This document shows, in pieces, positions 47,701 to 58,508 of a stretch of 64,000 bases of DNA. The notes beneath the pieces are model-generated. The model worked only from the letters and a program-made list of their open reading frames with translations, ran no database searches and had not been told where the DNA came from. The position numbers were made by a program, and so were the translations under genes. The stretch spans positions 7,840,940 through 7,904,939 of the forward strand of contig CP034977.1 in NCBI GenBank assembly GCA_004026145.2. The letters are read 5' to 3'. Source of the stretch: Takifugu bimaculatus. Taxonomy: Eukaryota > Chordata > Actinopteri > Tetraodontiformes > Tetraodontidae. Every line of letters starts with the position of its first letter. Within the stretch, counting starts at the first letter, position 1.

Positions 47701-50490
47701 ATAGAGGACGATGGCAGAGATAGAAAAGAAGAGATTTAAAGGTTTATGCTGCATGAGAGGTCAGAAGAGACAACAGTGGGTCAGAACCATGAATGTGTGT
47801 TTGTTTGGAGTGCGGACTGCAGTGATTCCAGGTAAAGTGTGTGTCCCCTTTGCAGCAGAGCAGAATAAGTCTGAACAGCAAACAAAGCTGTTTTACTATC
47901 TGATGATCTGGATAAAAAGGCAAAAGCAGCAGATCAGCTCATTGATACAAAGATGTACGTAAATTACTGTTTTTCATGTGGATTTTAACGCGTTTACACC
48001 TGACTCAAAGGTCATTTCTTATTTTCCTTGACTTGATCAGAAACACACTCGAAATGTTTGACTTACATGCTGAGTATCGGAACAATCAGCTAGAAATTCC
48101 CCCGGCTGGTGTCGGGCGCCATCAAAGGAGACGAAGTCAAACAGCCTCTGAATCCATCATTAATAAGCCCTGACAGTGACATAATTAAGATGAGATTATT
48201 TTGCTTATGGGAAAAAACCAATTAATTCGTAGTGGCTCAATAGACAAGACTGACCGGTGCTTGTAAATGGATTCTCATTCACAATTAAAGCAAAAGGATC
48301 AGCGCAGCTCTTCTTTCAACCACTTGTTGACACTTGATGTTCCTATGTTGAAGGTTAACCAAACTCATTTGGTTGATTTCAAATCAGGTACATCCCATTA
48401 AATATGGGAGCTAAAGAACAGCAGCGAGGCTTCAGCTAAACCGCTGCACATGTGGCCAACAGCGGCGATATTTCCACCTTTACAGGTGAAACCTTAAGTA
48501 CCGCGGAGCCAAAAAGACACGCGGATGTGAGGCGGTCCTCCAGGTGGGCTGGAAATCTGATGGGACTGAAGAGAAAATAATGCAATCATCTCCAGCCGAG
48601 GTTATTATTCCCAGCCCCTGAATCATTCAGTAGCTGCTCAGGAGATGCCGCCTGTGCAGACTTAATGTAAATGCACATTTAAAATCATGGTGAGCATATT
48701 CAAGTGAAAAAAGATCATACTGGGCGGAAATGCTGAACAGACCTGACGGAGCTTTAAAACATGAAGGATATGTTAAGGCTCTCTCTCTATCAACCCTACC
48801 TGAGTTCTCTGCCTCTTATTCCATAGCACGCTAGTTAAATCCTCCAAAAGACAACGAGACGGGTGTGAGCTGGTCACCTGCAGCAAGTCGTTTCACATGA
48901 GTGCACCGCAGGATGGAACAAAGCTAGTAAATCACCCAGCCGGGCCGGTGTGATGGAGATCAGCTGCTCATCAATCTCACCGCACCTGAGAGATAATTAG
49001 TCGTGGAGGCTTCTCAATCTGAGCAGGAGTCAGAGAGATCTAACAAGAGTTACCTGCTGCACCTCTACTATTTGCTGGGTTTAGGGGCTTCAAAGCAGCA
49101 CACGCACAAATGCACTATTAGCTGCATTGGTCCCAGAGCTTTGTGAATATTTATATCAAAATGAGACTCTTGCTTCACCCTGTGATTGAAATGCGAATCC
49201 AGCAGTAGGATGCAGAATCCCAGCTGTGGTCCTTCACCAGATTACCTGTTTGAATAGCCAAGAACAGACGCTGAGTTTTATTCCCTGCACTAGCGTTGCA
49301 AACACGGACGGCTGACATCTCCAGCTTTGAGCTGCTTTTGGGGCTCCAGTTGATTTTTGTTTCAGTGTTCTGTCAGCCGCTGATTTACTGAGATCTGCAG
49401 ATATGTGACACACGCTGTAGCAGTGGATGTATCCTCAGGGCTAATTGACCTTCAGCTGGGATTCAAGTCTGGAGTTTGGACACATCCACGCGGAGCTCGG
49501 CATCAATTGTTAATTTCATGAGATGTAATCATGCATGTTTGAGAGCTGGTTACACGCTTCTGCCAGATGGCAGTCAGAGTGTTTGTGTGCTCTTCCAGTT
49601 CAGTTTGTGATTGTATTTTTTTGGGGGGGCGGGGGTGTTTCACTGTGCATAATGTCAGATATAATCAAGATACTGTAGGTTCCAATCCCTTCACTTTCCT
49701 TTTTTCCTCCACAGCAGGAGCAGATGCCAGTCAGAGGATGGGTGGGTGTTGCTCCTGCTGTTAAGTTACTGGTCCCTATAGTGCTTATTATGGGAGGTTT
49801 CACCATAATATAACTGTATGAGGGCAACAGCTGTAAATCTTTGCGACACATCTTGCAGAACTAATTAAAGAACCCATCTATGTAGACAGCCACATGTTGT
49901 TCAATAAATGGATTATAATTAATTTACAACAGCAGGAACAGACAAGAATCGATAAGCCATGAAAGGGAGGAGTCCCCGCGCGTGCCTGGCAAAGTCCAGT
50001 TAATGTGAACTTTCCTCGGAGGTTTTCCAGTGAAAAGCTGGGGTGTGGCTGGAAGTTTGAGAAGGGAGTTTAAACATTGTTCCCTCTGACCTGCACGTTT
50101 CAGAAGAGCCTCTGTGCTGAGTCCTTTTGAGTATTACACTTGGAAATGACCTAAATGGCTTCAAGGTCCTTCTTTAAAAATGTCTAATTCATGTCAGAAT
50201 GAGACACTCTCGGATGACGGGGCTCTTTTCTTTCTTTTTAGTACAGCAGAAATGTTCCAATGTGGTCTCTGTGCTGCGACCTCCTATTTTGTTGCTGATA
50301 TGAAAGTCGAATCAACACCGAAATATCTCGTTTATTTAGCACATTTTCCCGCCATTGCGGTCGCAAAAAGGCAATCTCCAACTTTAGTCTAAACTTTATC
50401 AAATAATTGTCGCGGTTTTGCAGTATTTTTTTCTCTTTCTTTCGTGGCTTTTAACTGTGCAATAAAACGAGCATTGATACTCGGAACTAA
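47701..50490. other. unique sequence, no gene seen
   Basis: Holds a T-run and G-run at 49616-49634. Otherwise no repeat or supported exon. If the candidate gene at 50.8 kb is real, this is the start of its first intron. Confidence 0.4.
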
Positions 50491-50740
50491 ACACTGTGCC
50501 CACACGCACGCACGCACGCACACTCCACATGTTGCAGCTGCACTCTGCCGTGCAGGACAGGACATCAGCTGACTGGTCCCCTGCTCGGGTCCGTGCACTG
50601 TGATGCGTCCCTGTCAAGTCACATACCTTCACACCTCGAGTCAGCAGAATCTAACCCCTCCACGGTAGCTGTGCTCCGACCTCAGCTCCGCTGTTTCCTA
50701 ACGCCAGCACATGACATTAAAGAATCAAACCATCCCTTGC

Positions 50741-50804
50741 CTTGAAATCCAAAGAGGAGTGCGACGGCGGGGATCCACACGGCGTTTATCCAGGAGTAAA
50801 GCAT
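50741..50804 (-). CDS. candidate first coding exon (signal-peptide-like), partial
   Basis: An ATG at 50804 has A at position -3 (ACAACATG). It opens a frame of 21 codons beginning MLYSWINAVWIP and followed by a hydrophobic core, AVALLFGF. This is the length and polarity of a secretory signal peptide start. The exon would end after CAAG at 50741, with AAG then GCAAGG, a good GC-type donor, in phase 1. Phase-1 introns directly after the signal peptide are common in immunoglobulin-superfamily and other cell-surface proteins. If not spliced, the frame runs only to a stop at 50682 (40 codons). I do not recognise the protein and found no second exon. An opposite-strand exon ending with a donor at 50813 is a weaker alternative. 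Confidence 0.4.
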
Positions 50805-51001
50805 GTTGTCCAGGTAGGAAAGCTCGTCCCGACCAAGCTCCGTCTCCAGCGGCTAATTTCCAGAAGAGAGCGGTGCAGATGAAGCCGAGCGGAGGGAGAA
50901 CTGTATCCCGGTGTGCGCGCTGCTGATGAAGAGCCGAGCCGGAGTCTGTCGCTGCTCCATCTGCTGCCTCCACACGGACTCCAGCGACTCCTGGCGGCCT
51001 C

Positions 51002-51038
51002 CGCGCGCGTGTGTGTGTGTGTGTGTGTGCGCGCGCGT
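51002..51038. repeat. alternating CG/TG tract (Z-DNA-prone)
   Basis: CGCGCGCG, then a TG run, then CGCGCGCG, forming about 37 bases of unbroken pyrimidine-purine alternation. It lies about 200 bases upstream of the candidate minus-strand start codon. Confidence 0.95.
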
Positions 51039-51178
51039 TTGTGAGCGCGTGTGTGTCCTGGCTGAAAGTAAAATGACATCACTGATCTCATCTAATCTGA
51101 TATGCGTGTCATCCTGACAGAAGGTTCCTGGTGGACTGCAGCTGATTCCGGGCAAGATTTCAGGAGTCCTTTTTGCTC

Positions 51179-51182
51179 TGTG

Positions 51183-51214
<32 letters not shown>

Positions 51215-51228
51215 TGCGTGCGTGTGAG
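51179..51228 (+). repeat. (TG)n(CGTG)n compound microsatellite
   Basis: A TG run turns into six or seven TGCG units; seen directly. Confidence 0.95.
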
Positions 51229-51240
51229 GATTATCTGTGT

Positions 51241-53494
51241 TTAATTTCTCCAAAAGATCTGTAAAAAAGGAAGGGAGAGCAAGCCACTCTAATTGTTTTA
51301 GTTTAAAGGATCAATCCCCAACTTTCGCAAAGCCTTGTGTAATTTCTTTATAATGTCGCTTTGAGGAGGATCAATGTGTCGCTTTGTTGCCTTCGTCTGA
51401 AAAAATCTTGAAACTGCGTAAATGACTCCATAGACAACAATCAGAAAATGGAAGAAAGCGTCATTCGGCCTCCTTACTGTGGTTGTGAACTGTTTAAATG
51501 TCAGGCTTTTAACTCTACATACCAATGAGGGAATGACAATTTAAATCATCTTTCCGTCTCATCAAAACTATCTCAAACTAGTTATATTCACTGACATTTC
51601 TTAGATGCAGCAATCATCAGTGTTTCATGTATACCATAATGTGTATTGCTGCTTTTCACGACATCCTGGAAGGGTGTTTGAGTTTATGACGGCTTATTTA
51701 AATGGGTATGTATCTGTAAAAAGAGAGTAATGGCCTAAACAGCCTCTCATTCTCTCACAAAATTGATTTTGCATCAATTATTCCAAGCACACAGGGGAAC
51801 TCTATAAAAAGTTAGCAAGTAATTGAATATATGACGGTAAATGTACTGTCAGGTTCTCTGCTATTAGACATCAAATTGCCAACAGCCTGCAAATGTCGCC
51901 TTGAAACGACTGTGTGGGTATAAAAGATCTGAAGTGAGTGTCTCTCGGTTGTTCAGTGTTTTCACTGCTGCCATCACCTCTTTCAAATGGCTGGAAAAAA
52001 GATCTCGGTTGGAAAAAAAAGGATAATAATAATTCCTTCAAAAGGAAACAATAGTGTAAAGAATATATAGCTTATTCATTAGCAATGGGTTTTATGTTGC
52101 TGCCACTTATATGAGCAGTTCACTTGTATGAGCGGGGAATTAAGTAATCAGCGAGTTAGCATGCTAGCTAGGGACTTTAGATTTTAAAAAGAATATCCAA
52201 GACCTGTGTCTCCAGGTTCCAGAGTTAGATTGAAGAGTAAAAGATAGACCATAAATAAGTTATTTCCAAACTAAATGAATGGTTTGCCTCTTGGTGCTGG
52301 AGCTTCAATTGCTCGAACAGTGATTTCCTGCTAGTTGTGTTGAGGCTACTGTGGATTTGATTGCACTGTGCATCAGATGTGTGTTATCAGGTTATCTACG
52401 CATTGATGATGCATTTATCACTCAGCGGTGGATCCGTCATGTACGGTCCGCAGCCAGTAAACCTCCTGATTTGGTCGAGTTGTGTTTGAGCGGTTAAGTC
52501 GCTCTGGCAGCAGCTATGCTTTTACAAGAATATTGTTTTCATTTAAAAGAAAGTCAAGGTCCGACTGAATTCATCAAATACGTGAAATGGGTTTTCTGTC
52601 ACAGTCAACAGTGAGGCTGTTGACTGTCACAACGAGGAAATGAAGTCGTGTTTCACATGAACGCCTCAGAAAATTTGGGGGGAAAAAAGATGAGTGTGTG
52701 TTATTACAGCTCAGTGTGTGAATTAACAGTCGAAACTCATCCGAATTATTGATGGAAAGTGGTGAATTAAACAGACTGCATGAAGATTTCTGTCAAATGA
52801 ATATTTTGAAAGAGGCTTTTTGGCAGAAAACCTATCATTTAAATCTTAGTGTTGAAGGAAGTCATTAAAATTCCACAGTGTAATAAAAGAAGCATTCCTC
52901 CGGCCGCAGTGCAAAAGCAGAGAGTTAAAAAAAAGATTCGGTGGTAATTCAGACGAGAACAAAAGCTCAGACGTTTGGAAGTGTCTCACCTTGTGCGCTG
53001 ACCATCTTTTGTCCAGCGCACATTACTTTGTCATCATGGGTCCTTCAGACTGCTCAGGTGGACCAGAGACAGACCATAAAAGACGAAGATAAATAGAGGA
53101 TGAAGAGGAGGAGCAGGGTATAAACCAAAGTTGGTTCTTCAGAGGAAGATTAATGTCAAATGGCATCTTCTTCATTACTCTTCAGGTCTGCACGTGTTTT
53201 TGAAGGTGTAACTTTTGGAAGAACGTGACATTTCTCTTTAAAGGTCTCCTCATTAGCCACTGAAATGCAGTGAAGTGTTCGAGTGAGTTTCCTACTATGG
53301 AACAAATCATCACTGATGCATCTTTCAGCTATTTTCCACACTCTTTACCTCTGATAACAGTCAGGGTTCTTAAAGATCAGGCTGAAGTGCTCCTACAGAT
53401 GTCTTTCATCAGAACTTCTTTTGAGCAGAGTGACCTTTGAACTACTACATATTTTCCCACAGCAGAACAGAATCCATAGAAAATAGTTAAGCAA
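51241..53494. other. unique sequence with two short hairpins
   Basis: No gene or mobile element is recognised. Hairpins occur at 52601-52627 (11-bp stem, five-base loop) and 52994-53022 (9-bp stem with TGTGCGCTG / CAGCGCACA arms). Confidence 0.4.
52601..52627. repeat. 11-bp-stem inverted repeat
   Basis: ACAGTCAACAG, loop TGAGG, then CTGTTGACTGT. The stem is perfect and extends further outward after one mismatch. No flanking U-run is seen, so it is not a typical terminator; function is unknown. Confidence 0.85.
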
Positions 53495-54722
53495 CACATT
53501 TAAAGGAGACACCTCCTCGCTGAATGATTTCTTCTTTGCTTGATTTCATCAGTTACTAGATTCTCGATGACTGGCATCAAAATGAATGAAGACAAATAGA
53601 TTTAAGTAGTAAACAAAAACAGGGTGAAATGATGTGAAACGTCTTTTGTATTTCAGGTTCTCCAAAATAGCCACCGCTCGCTTGGATTACAGCTTTTTAC
53701 ACTCTCAGGCCATCTCTGGATGAGCTTCCTGAGATGGTCACCTGAAATGCTTGAAGGCACATTAAGGCCCATTTGCCTTTGCTCTGCGGACCATCTCCTC
53801 CTAGAACCTCTCGATAGGTCAGGTGACTTTGGAGGACAAGTCATCCCAAGCAGCACTCCATCACTCTCCTTGCTCAAATAACCCTCACACGGCCTGTTTG
53901 TGATCACGGTCCTGAGGAAAATCAAATAATGGGCCAATTAAATGCTGGTTCCGTGTGCCAGGAAAAGCACCCCCTTCGCCATCAAACCTCCTCCTCCTGG
54001 CACATGGAACCAGAGATCTCAGATTTGGACTGATCAGATCCAAAGAACAGATGTCCACTGGTTTATCTCTCCATTACCTGTGTTTCCAGGCCCAAACAAA
54101 TCTCTTAGTTGTCATTTCTATGCCGCTACTTGGCCATAAAAGCCTGATCCACACAGTCTCTTCTGAAGACCTGGTAAAGAGACGTGCCTGCTATGAGAAC
54201 TCTGTGTATTTTTTAAGTATCTCAACTCAACACCTGCTGTTTAATATTTATTAACACACTGATGTGTACGTAGATACAGTTGGAGTGATTAGATCGGAAC
54301 GAAATAAAGTCACCCGGGCAAAACTGGGAGGTGCACACTTCACAAGGTTGTAGGAAAAGAGAACATTTCACTGGCCTCGTGTTGATCTTCCAGGGTCCTT
54401 CGCCACAGTGGAGACATGAAGGAATGACAGTTGGCAGATAGTGGCGTGTGGTGTGGACGAGACAAGCGAAGGTCTCGGCCTCATCAGAAGCCAAGAAAAA
54501 AGTGACCTCATGAAGGTCAGCGAGAGAAGGTCAAGGGTTTGCAAAGCTGTCATGAAAGCAAAGGGATGGCTACTTTGAAGAAGCTAAAAGAGAAAATATA
54601 CTTATTTTACAGTTTCTTTGTTCACTGCATCATTCTCAGTACCTATCTACAATTGAGAAGGTAGTAAAAATAAAGAAAAACCACTGAATGGAGAAAATTT
54701 CTGACTGGCAGTGTGAATGTTG
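53495..54722 (-). mobile_element. internally deleted Tc1-like element with long inverted ends
   Basis: The left end (53495-53740) and right end (54500-54722) are imperfect inverted copies of each other. For example, CTCCAAAATAGCCACC on the left matches GGCTACTTTGAAG reversed on the right. This is typical of the fish Tc1 family with 200-bp inverted repeats. On the minus strand, 53937 to 53653 encodes the transposase C-terminus: 'GYLSKESDGVLLGMTCPPKS' followed by PDL, equal to the SPDL(NPIE) motif. A frameshift and stop follow; the catalytic PIE triplet lies in the neighbouring frame near 53815. Further blocks at 53990-54200 (AACCAGAGATCTCAGATTTG; CCAGGCCCAAACAAATCTCT) continue the gene. The N-terminal part is replaced by unrecognised sequence (54240-54490). 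It is a dead copy. Confidence 0.88.
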
Positions 54723-56344
54723 CCATACCTGGTGCCTGTAATGTGCTTGGTGTTTGTTTGTTTGTTTCCTGAAGTTGACAGTTGTGTCGAGAAAAGCCTC
54801 ATCGTTTCTGACGTGTTTGTTCACCCTGATGGTTGACGGCCGCAGGCTACAACCTAGGAGATATGATGGAAGATACGACCTGCAGATTTTCTGAATGTTC
54901 CCGAATGTTCAGAGAAAGAACAAACAAGCGAAAAGAAAAAAAGAATCAGCTTTAGAGGTCAGTCCAGTGTGACCACAGCTTCCACAAGTAGATCACTGCA
55001 TGTGTAGGTGCACCAACTCCCAACTCTGGTTCCCACTGTGCTTCGCTCTGTCCTCAATAAAGATCTTTGTCTATTTTGGGGAAGTTCGTCCCATTGCTTT
55101 GCATCACAACAGAGCCCCGGCTGATTAACTGTGGCTCCGAGGAGAGCAGTGATTTATGGCTGTTTTCCTCTTATTATATACCAGCCCTCTGCTGCCGCTT
55201 TCAGCTGCCATCAAACTCTCCACAGAGGAGAACACAGAGAGCCGAGTATCACTTCCAGTTCAGAGAGCATCAGGCTCTCTGCTAAAGTCTATCTGAAAGA
55301 AACCAAATGACTAAAAAGCAGAAAATGGGGTAGAATCAGAGCCAGGTGCTATCAAGAATAAATGTGAATGTGCTAAAACGGCTACAATTATCAGTTTTAG
55401 GCTAGAATCTTCTGCTGGTCTTCCACTTGTTTTTCTTCTGCTGGTGGTGTTCTAGCAGCAAAGTGCTCTCAGCAGATTATAGGAGTGAGTGGAGGAGTCC
55501 GTGGAAGAGGAGCTGCTTATCACAGGTTTGCTCTGCGCTAATTACGGGCTAATTATTCGCACGCTGAACTGATTGCTTTTGTCATTTTTTTTTTAATAAA
55601 GGTGGCTGAGATTGGGTCTGAATAATAACAGTTTCTCCTCTGTGTGGCGCATCACAGGCTGCCGCCCACGTCTCATAACTCACGCAGCTGCAGTCCGACT
55701 GAGGCTGTAGCTGGTGGCAGCTCAGCTCAGGGGTCCCTGACCAAGGCCTGCAGATGGGTCTGGACAGTCAGTCTTCACCACGGAGGTTGGTATGACTGAG
55801 GTTGTGCCTGTCAGTGTAAAAAGAGACTGTTCAAGGACGCAGAGAAACGACTGGAGCTGATTAGGAGACCATCAGAGGCACAACACACTGATAATTAATC
55901 CAAAGGAAAGACCAGGATTCGGTTTTGTGACCATCAAAGCAACAATCTGGCGGTTGGAAATGTGATGATGGTGATCTGAAGCAGAGGTGTGCACTTGACC
56001 AGGTGGAGGTGGCCAGAGTTGGGCTGAAGCCACGCCCACACGGCCAATCACAGAGACAGATGGAAGGGAAGAAGGGAGGGGGGCCCACAGAGATACAAGG
56101 GATGCTGGGAAATGGAGTTTGGAACCCAGGCGGACTGCTGATTACCGTAATTCAAATGTATTGTATTTAAATAGCATCATTTTGGTTGTTGTGAACGTGC
56201 TTTTCTTGTTTTACAAAAGCAAAAATGGGTTTTCTGACTGAAAGTTTGGACACTCCACGTGCCAGTAGCAGCTGCTAATCCCCCTCCCCCTCCCATCTAG
56301 CATCTGCCAGCCTCGAACATCAGTCTAAGGAAGGTTTGACCTTT
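54723..56344. other. unique sequence, no gene seen
   Basis: A short TTTG repeat (54754-54770) and a T-run (55586-55595) are the only structure noted. No exon is supported. Confidence 0.4.
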
Positions 56345-56740
56345 GCTTCAATGCAGAATTCTCTCATCTGTGCAATGTTTGAGGGCTGTTTCACCTCAGT
56401 GGGATTAAGATCTGGACTTTGACTCTGCCATTCCTGGCCCCTCCAGGTCTCACTTTATTTTTTACAGATGGCCTCACATGTTCCGCAATCCCCCTGAATG
56501 AGTTCATGCTGGACTGTATGATGGCGAGCCCTTCAGGTCCTGCTGCAACAAAGCATCTCGCCCAGATGTTTCCACCATCAGGCTTCACAGCTGGTTTAGG
56601 GTTCTTTTTCTGGAATGCTGTATATGGCTTGTTCTGAACATTTCCTCTGTTCTGGTGTCCACTTGATTCCCCTTTAGGCTCATCTGTCCAGATAATCTCA
56701 TTCCCAAATCCATCTGGCCCACAGCTTTCTTACTTTCACA
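56345..56740 (-). mobile_element. Tc1-like transposase remnant (central part)
   Basis: On the minus strand, 56588 to 56391 reads 'PDGGNIWARCFVAAGPEGLA' then 'IIQSSMNS' and 'EHVRPSV'. This matches the Tc1 block KHGGG.IM.W.CF.A.GPG.LAVI...MNS....ILE.NVRPSV. Upstream (56590-56700) the antisense of the DETKVEMFG segment is recognisable as CTCATCTGTCCAGATAATCT. The sequence between NVRPSV and the QQDNDPKH block has decayed, and both ends of the gene are missing. It belongs to a different Tc1 subfamily from those at 10.4, 44.6 and 53.5 kb. Confidence 0.82.
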
Positions 56741-56753
56741 CCTCCCATGACAT

Positions 56754-56832
56754 TTAGAATTAGAATTTGAATTAGAATTAGAATTAGAATTAGAATTAGA
56801 ATTAGAATTAGAATTAGAATTAGAATTAGAAT
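56754..56832 (+). repeat. (TTAGAA)n hexanucleotide array
   Basis: About thirteen units of TTAGAA with one TTTGAA variant near the start. It passes directly into the interspersed repeat that follows; arrays of this kind often seed at or accompany that repeat in fish. Confidence 0.95.
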
Positions 56833-56942
56833 CAGGTTTATTGCCATTGTTCATGTAATACACAGTATTACACAAGCTAGGAATTTGTCCTGGTGTGACG
56901 CTGCGACATTAGAATAAGATAAATAAAATAAGACATATGTAC
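56831..56942 (+). mobile_element. fish interspersed repeat (LINE-tail type)
   Basis: AATCAGGTTTATTGCCATTG, later AGGAATTTGTCCTGGTGTGA and ATAAGATAAATAAAATAAG, follow the order of a repeat common in percomorph genomes that I associate with a retroelement end. Only about 110 bases are recognisable. A (TA)n run at 56946-56968 follows. Confidence 0.6.
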
Positions 56943-56945
56943 AGT

Positions 56946-56968
56946 GTATATATATATATATATATATA
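56946..56968. repeat. (TA)n microsatellite
   Basis: Pure TA run seen directly. Confidence 0.95.
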
Positions 56969-58164
56969 AATAGTAAAAAGTTTGGACAAAAGTTTAAACA
57001 TGGATGGTCAGACCTGGTCTTCCCATTTAGAGGGTATTTTCCAGACTGTGGAAAGAGGGGTATTTAAAACAAAGACCCCTCTTTCTACTGTCTCATATCA
57101 AAGCAACTTTAAAGCCTTAAAGTCACAGAAACAATCACATCTACTGAAAATCTTTCCTGTGATGTGCGGGAAGGCGTTAAATGGAACCAGAGATATGTAA
57201 ATTCAGGTAAAATCAAGTGTTTTGAAGCCAATGGAGCCCCGAGGAGTTCACTATTGGCTGCACGTGCGCGGATGAATGCGAGACAGATCGGCTCAGTGAC
57301 GAAGTCATTGTGCTTTTGAAAGAGACGTTCCTGATGCTGATCACTGAGCGCCTTTCAGCTGGAGTCAATCCCACCATCACTGGGCATTCATCAGGATTCA
57401 GCAATAGATACATCCCAAAGAGTGAGAAGGAGGATGCAATGAATGAATGAATGAATGAATGAATGAATGAATGACTGAATGAATGAATGAATGAATGAAT
57501 GCAAACCTGATTTTCATTTACTTGGTTTTCCAAACCGGCAAAAAAAAATTGGGAGTCAAATTCTGAGCCAAGACCGAGCAGAATACAGGAGCAGGTGGGA
57601 GAAGAAAAGGCCCTCGTGTGTTAGCGTGGTGCTCACAACCTTCAAATCATCGCTGCTTTTCAGAAACCCTCCAGTCGCAAACCAAATCCCCAAATTGAGA
57701 AGTTTCAATTTTTTTATGATTGGGATTCAAGTGTGTGTAGCTCCTCACTGATTCCGACCACGGCGCTAACGTTAGAAACGGGAAGTTAGAGGCAGTGATT
57801 CTGGAGGAGGCATTAGGCTGGGATCATACACGCAACACAGAGAAGAAGCTTGAGCCAATCTCATTTCTATTAGCAGCTCATTTAATGCTCATTATCTCCT
57901 GTGTGAGCCATCATCAGCTCACCACCTGCTGGACTAAAGATCTGCCATGTTGTGGAGGAACATCATCAGGAAGCTGAGACGCAGCAGACGGGCGCCGGCT
58001 GAGCGCCAGAGACAGCAGAACTCAAGCGGAGTTGCCCTTTCTTCTTTCTTTTTCTTCCTACTGTCACAGAGCTTCCAACAGTCATGACAAAATGAACGAG
58101 AGGTTACACATTAGCATGAAAACCAAAAAGGAAGACGTTTTAGCCCCATTTCCGTGGTGGATAC
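56969..58164. other. unique sequence with an ATGA array
   Basis: No gene is seen. It contains the tetranucleotide array annotated at 57437-57502. Confidence 0.4.
57437..57502 (+). repeat. (ATGA)n tetranucleotide microsatellite
   Basis: About sixteen ATGA units with one CTGA variant at about 57472; seen directly. Confidence 0.95.
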
Positions 58165-58172
58165 TTTTAATG

Positions 58173-58508
58173 CAGGGGTGGGCAAATCCAGTCCTCGAGG
58201 GTCGGATTCAAGCCAGACTTCCTGTCCCACAGGTAAACACTTTCACCTGGGGTTCCGTTTACCTTGGTGAAAGCGGTTTCTCCCTGGTAGGATGCAAAAC
58301 CTGGCTGGATTCCAGCCTTCATGGATTGGACTTGCCCGACAGAGGTCAAATTCATTCCTCAAGGGTCGAATTTAAGCCGGGACTTGTGTCCTACCAGGCA
58401 GGAAATGCTTTCACCAAGGTAAATGAAACTCCAGGTGAAAGTGTTTACCTGTAGGACAGGAAGTCTGGCTTGAATCCAACCCTCGAGGACTGGATTTGCC
58501 CACCCCTG
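58173..58508. mobile_element. palindromic hAT MITE, apparently dimeric
   Basis: Left terminus CAGGGGTGGGCAAATCCAGT and right terminus ACTGGATTTGCCCACCCCTG are exact inverted copies, and the symmetry continues through CCTCGAGG, GGATTCAAGCCAGACTTCCT and GTAAACACTTTCACCTGG. CAGGGGTGGGCAA is a well-known terminus of fish hAT MITEs. The flanking 8-mers TTTTAATG (58165-58172) and TTCTAATA (58509-58516) differ at two positions, consistent with an old 8-bp hAT target duplication. Each half is itself roughly palindromic: a second pair of GGATTC/GGCTGGATTCCAGCC and TTGGACTTGCCC-like ends occurs near 58305-58338. The element therefore looks like two about 165-bp MITEs joined end to end. No coding function. 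Confidence 0.9.

Larger units (their letters stand above)
50490..51240 (-). promoter_or_regulatory. CpG-rich block, candidate promoter / 5' UTR
   Basis: Between about 50760 and 51010 there are roughly two dozen CpG dinucleotides in 250 bases, far above the rest of the window, where CpG is sparse. The block contains a CGCA array (50509-50522), a CG/TG array (51002-51038) and a TG/CGTG array (51179-51228). On the minus strand these lie downstream and upstream of a candidate start codon at 50804. Vertebrate CpG islands usually mark transcription starts. No TATA box was seen. Confidence 0.5.
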
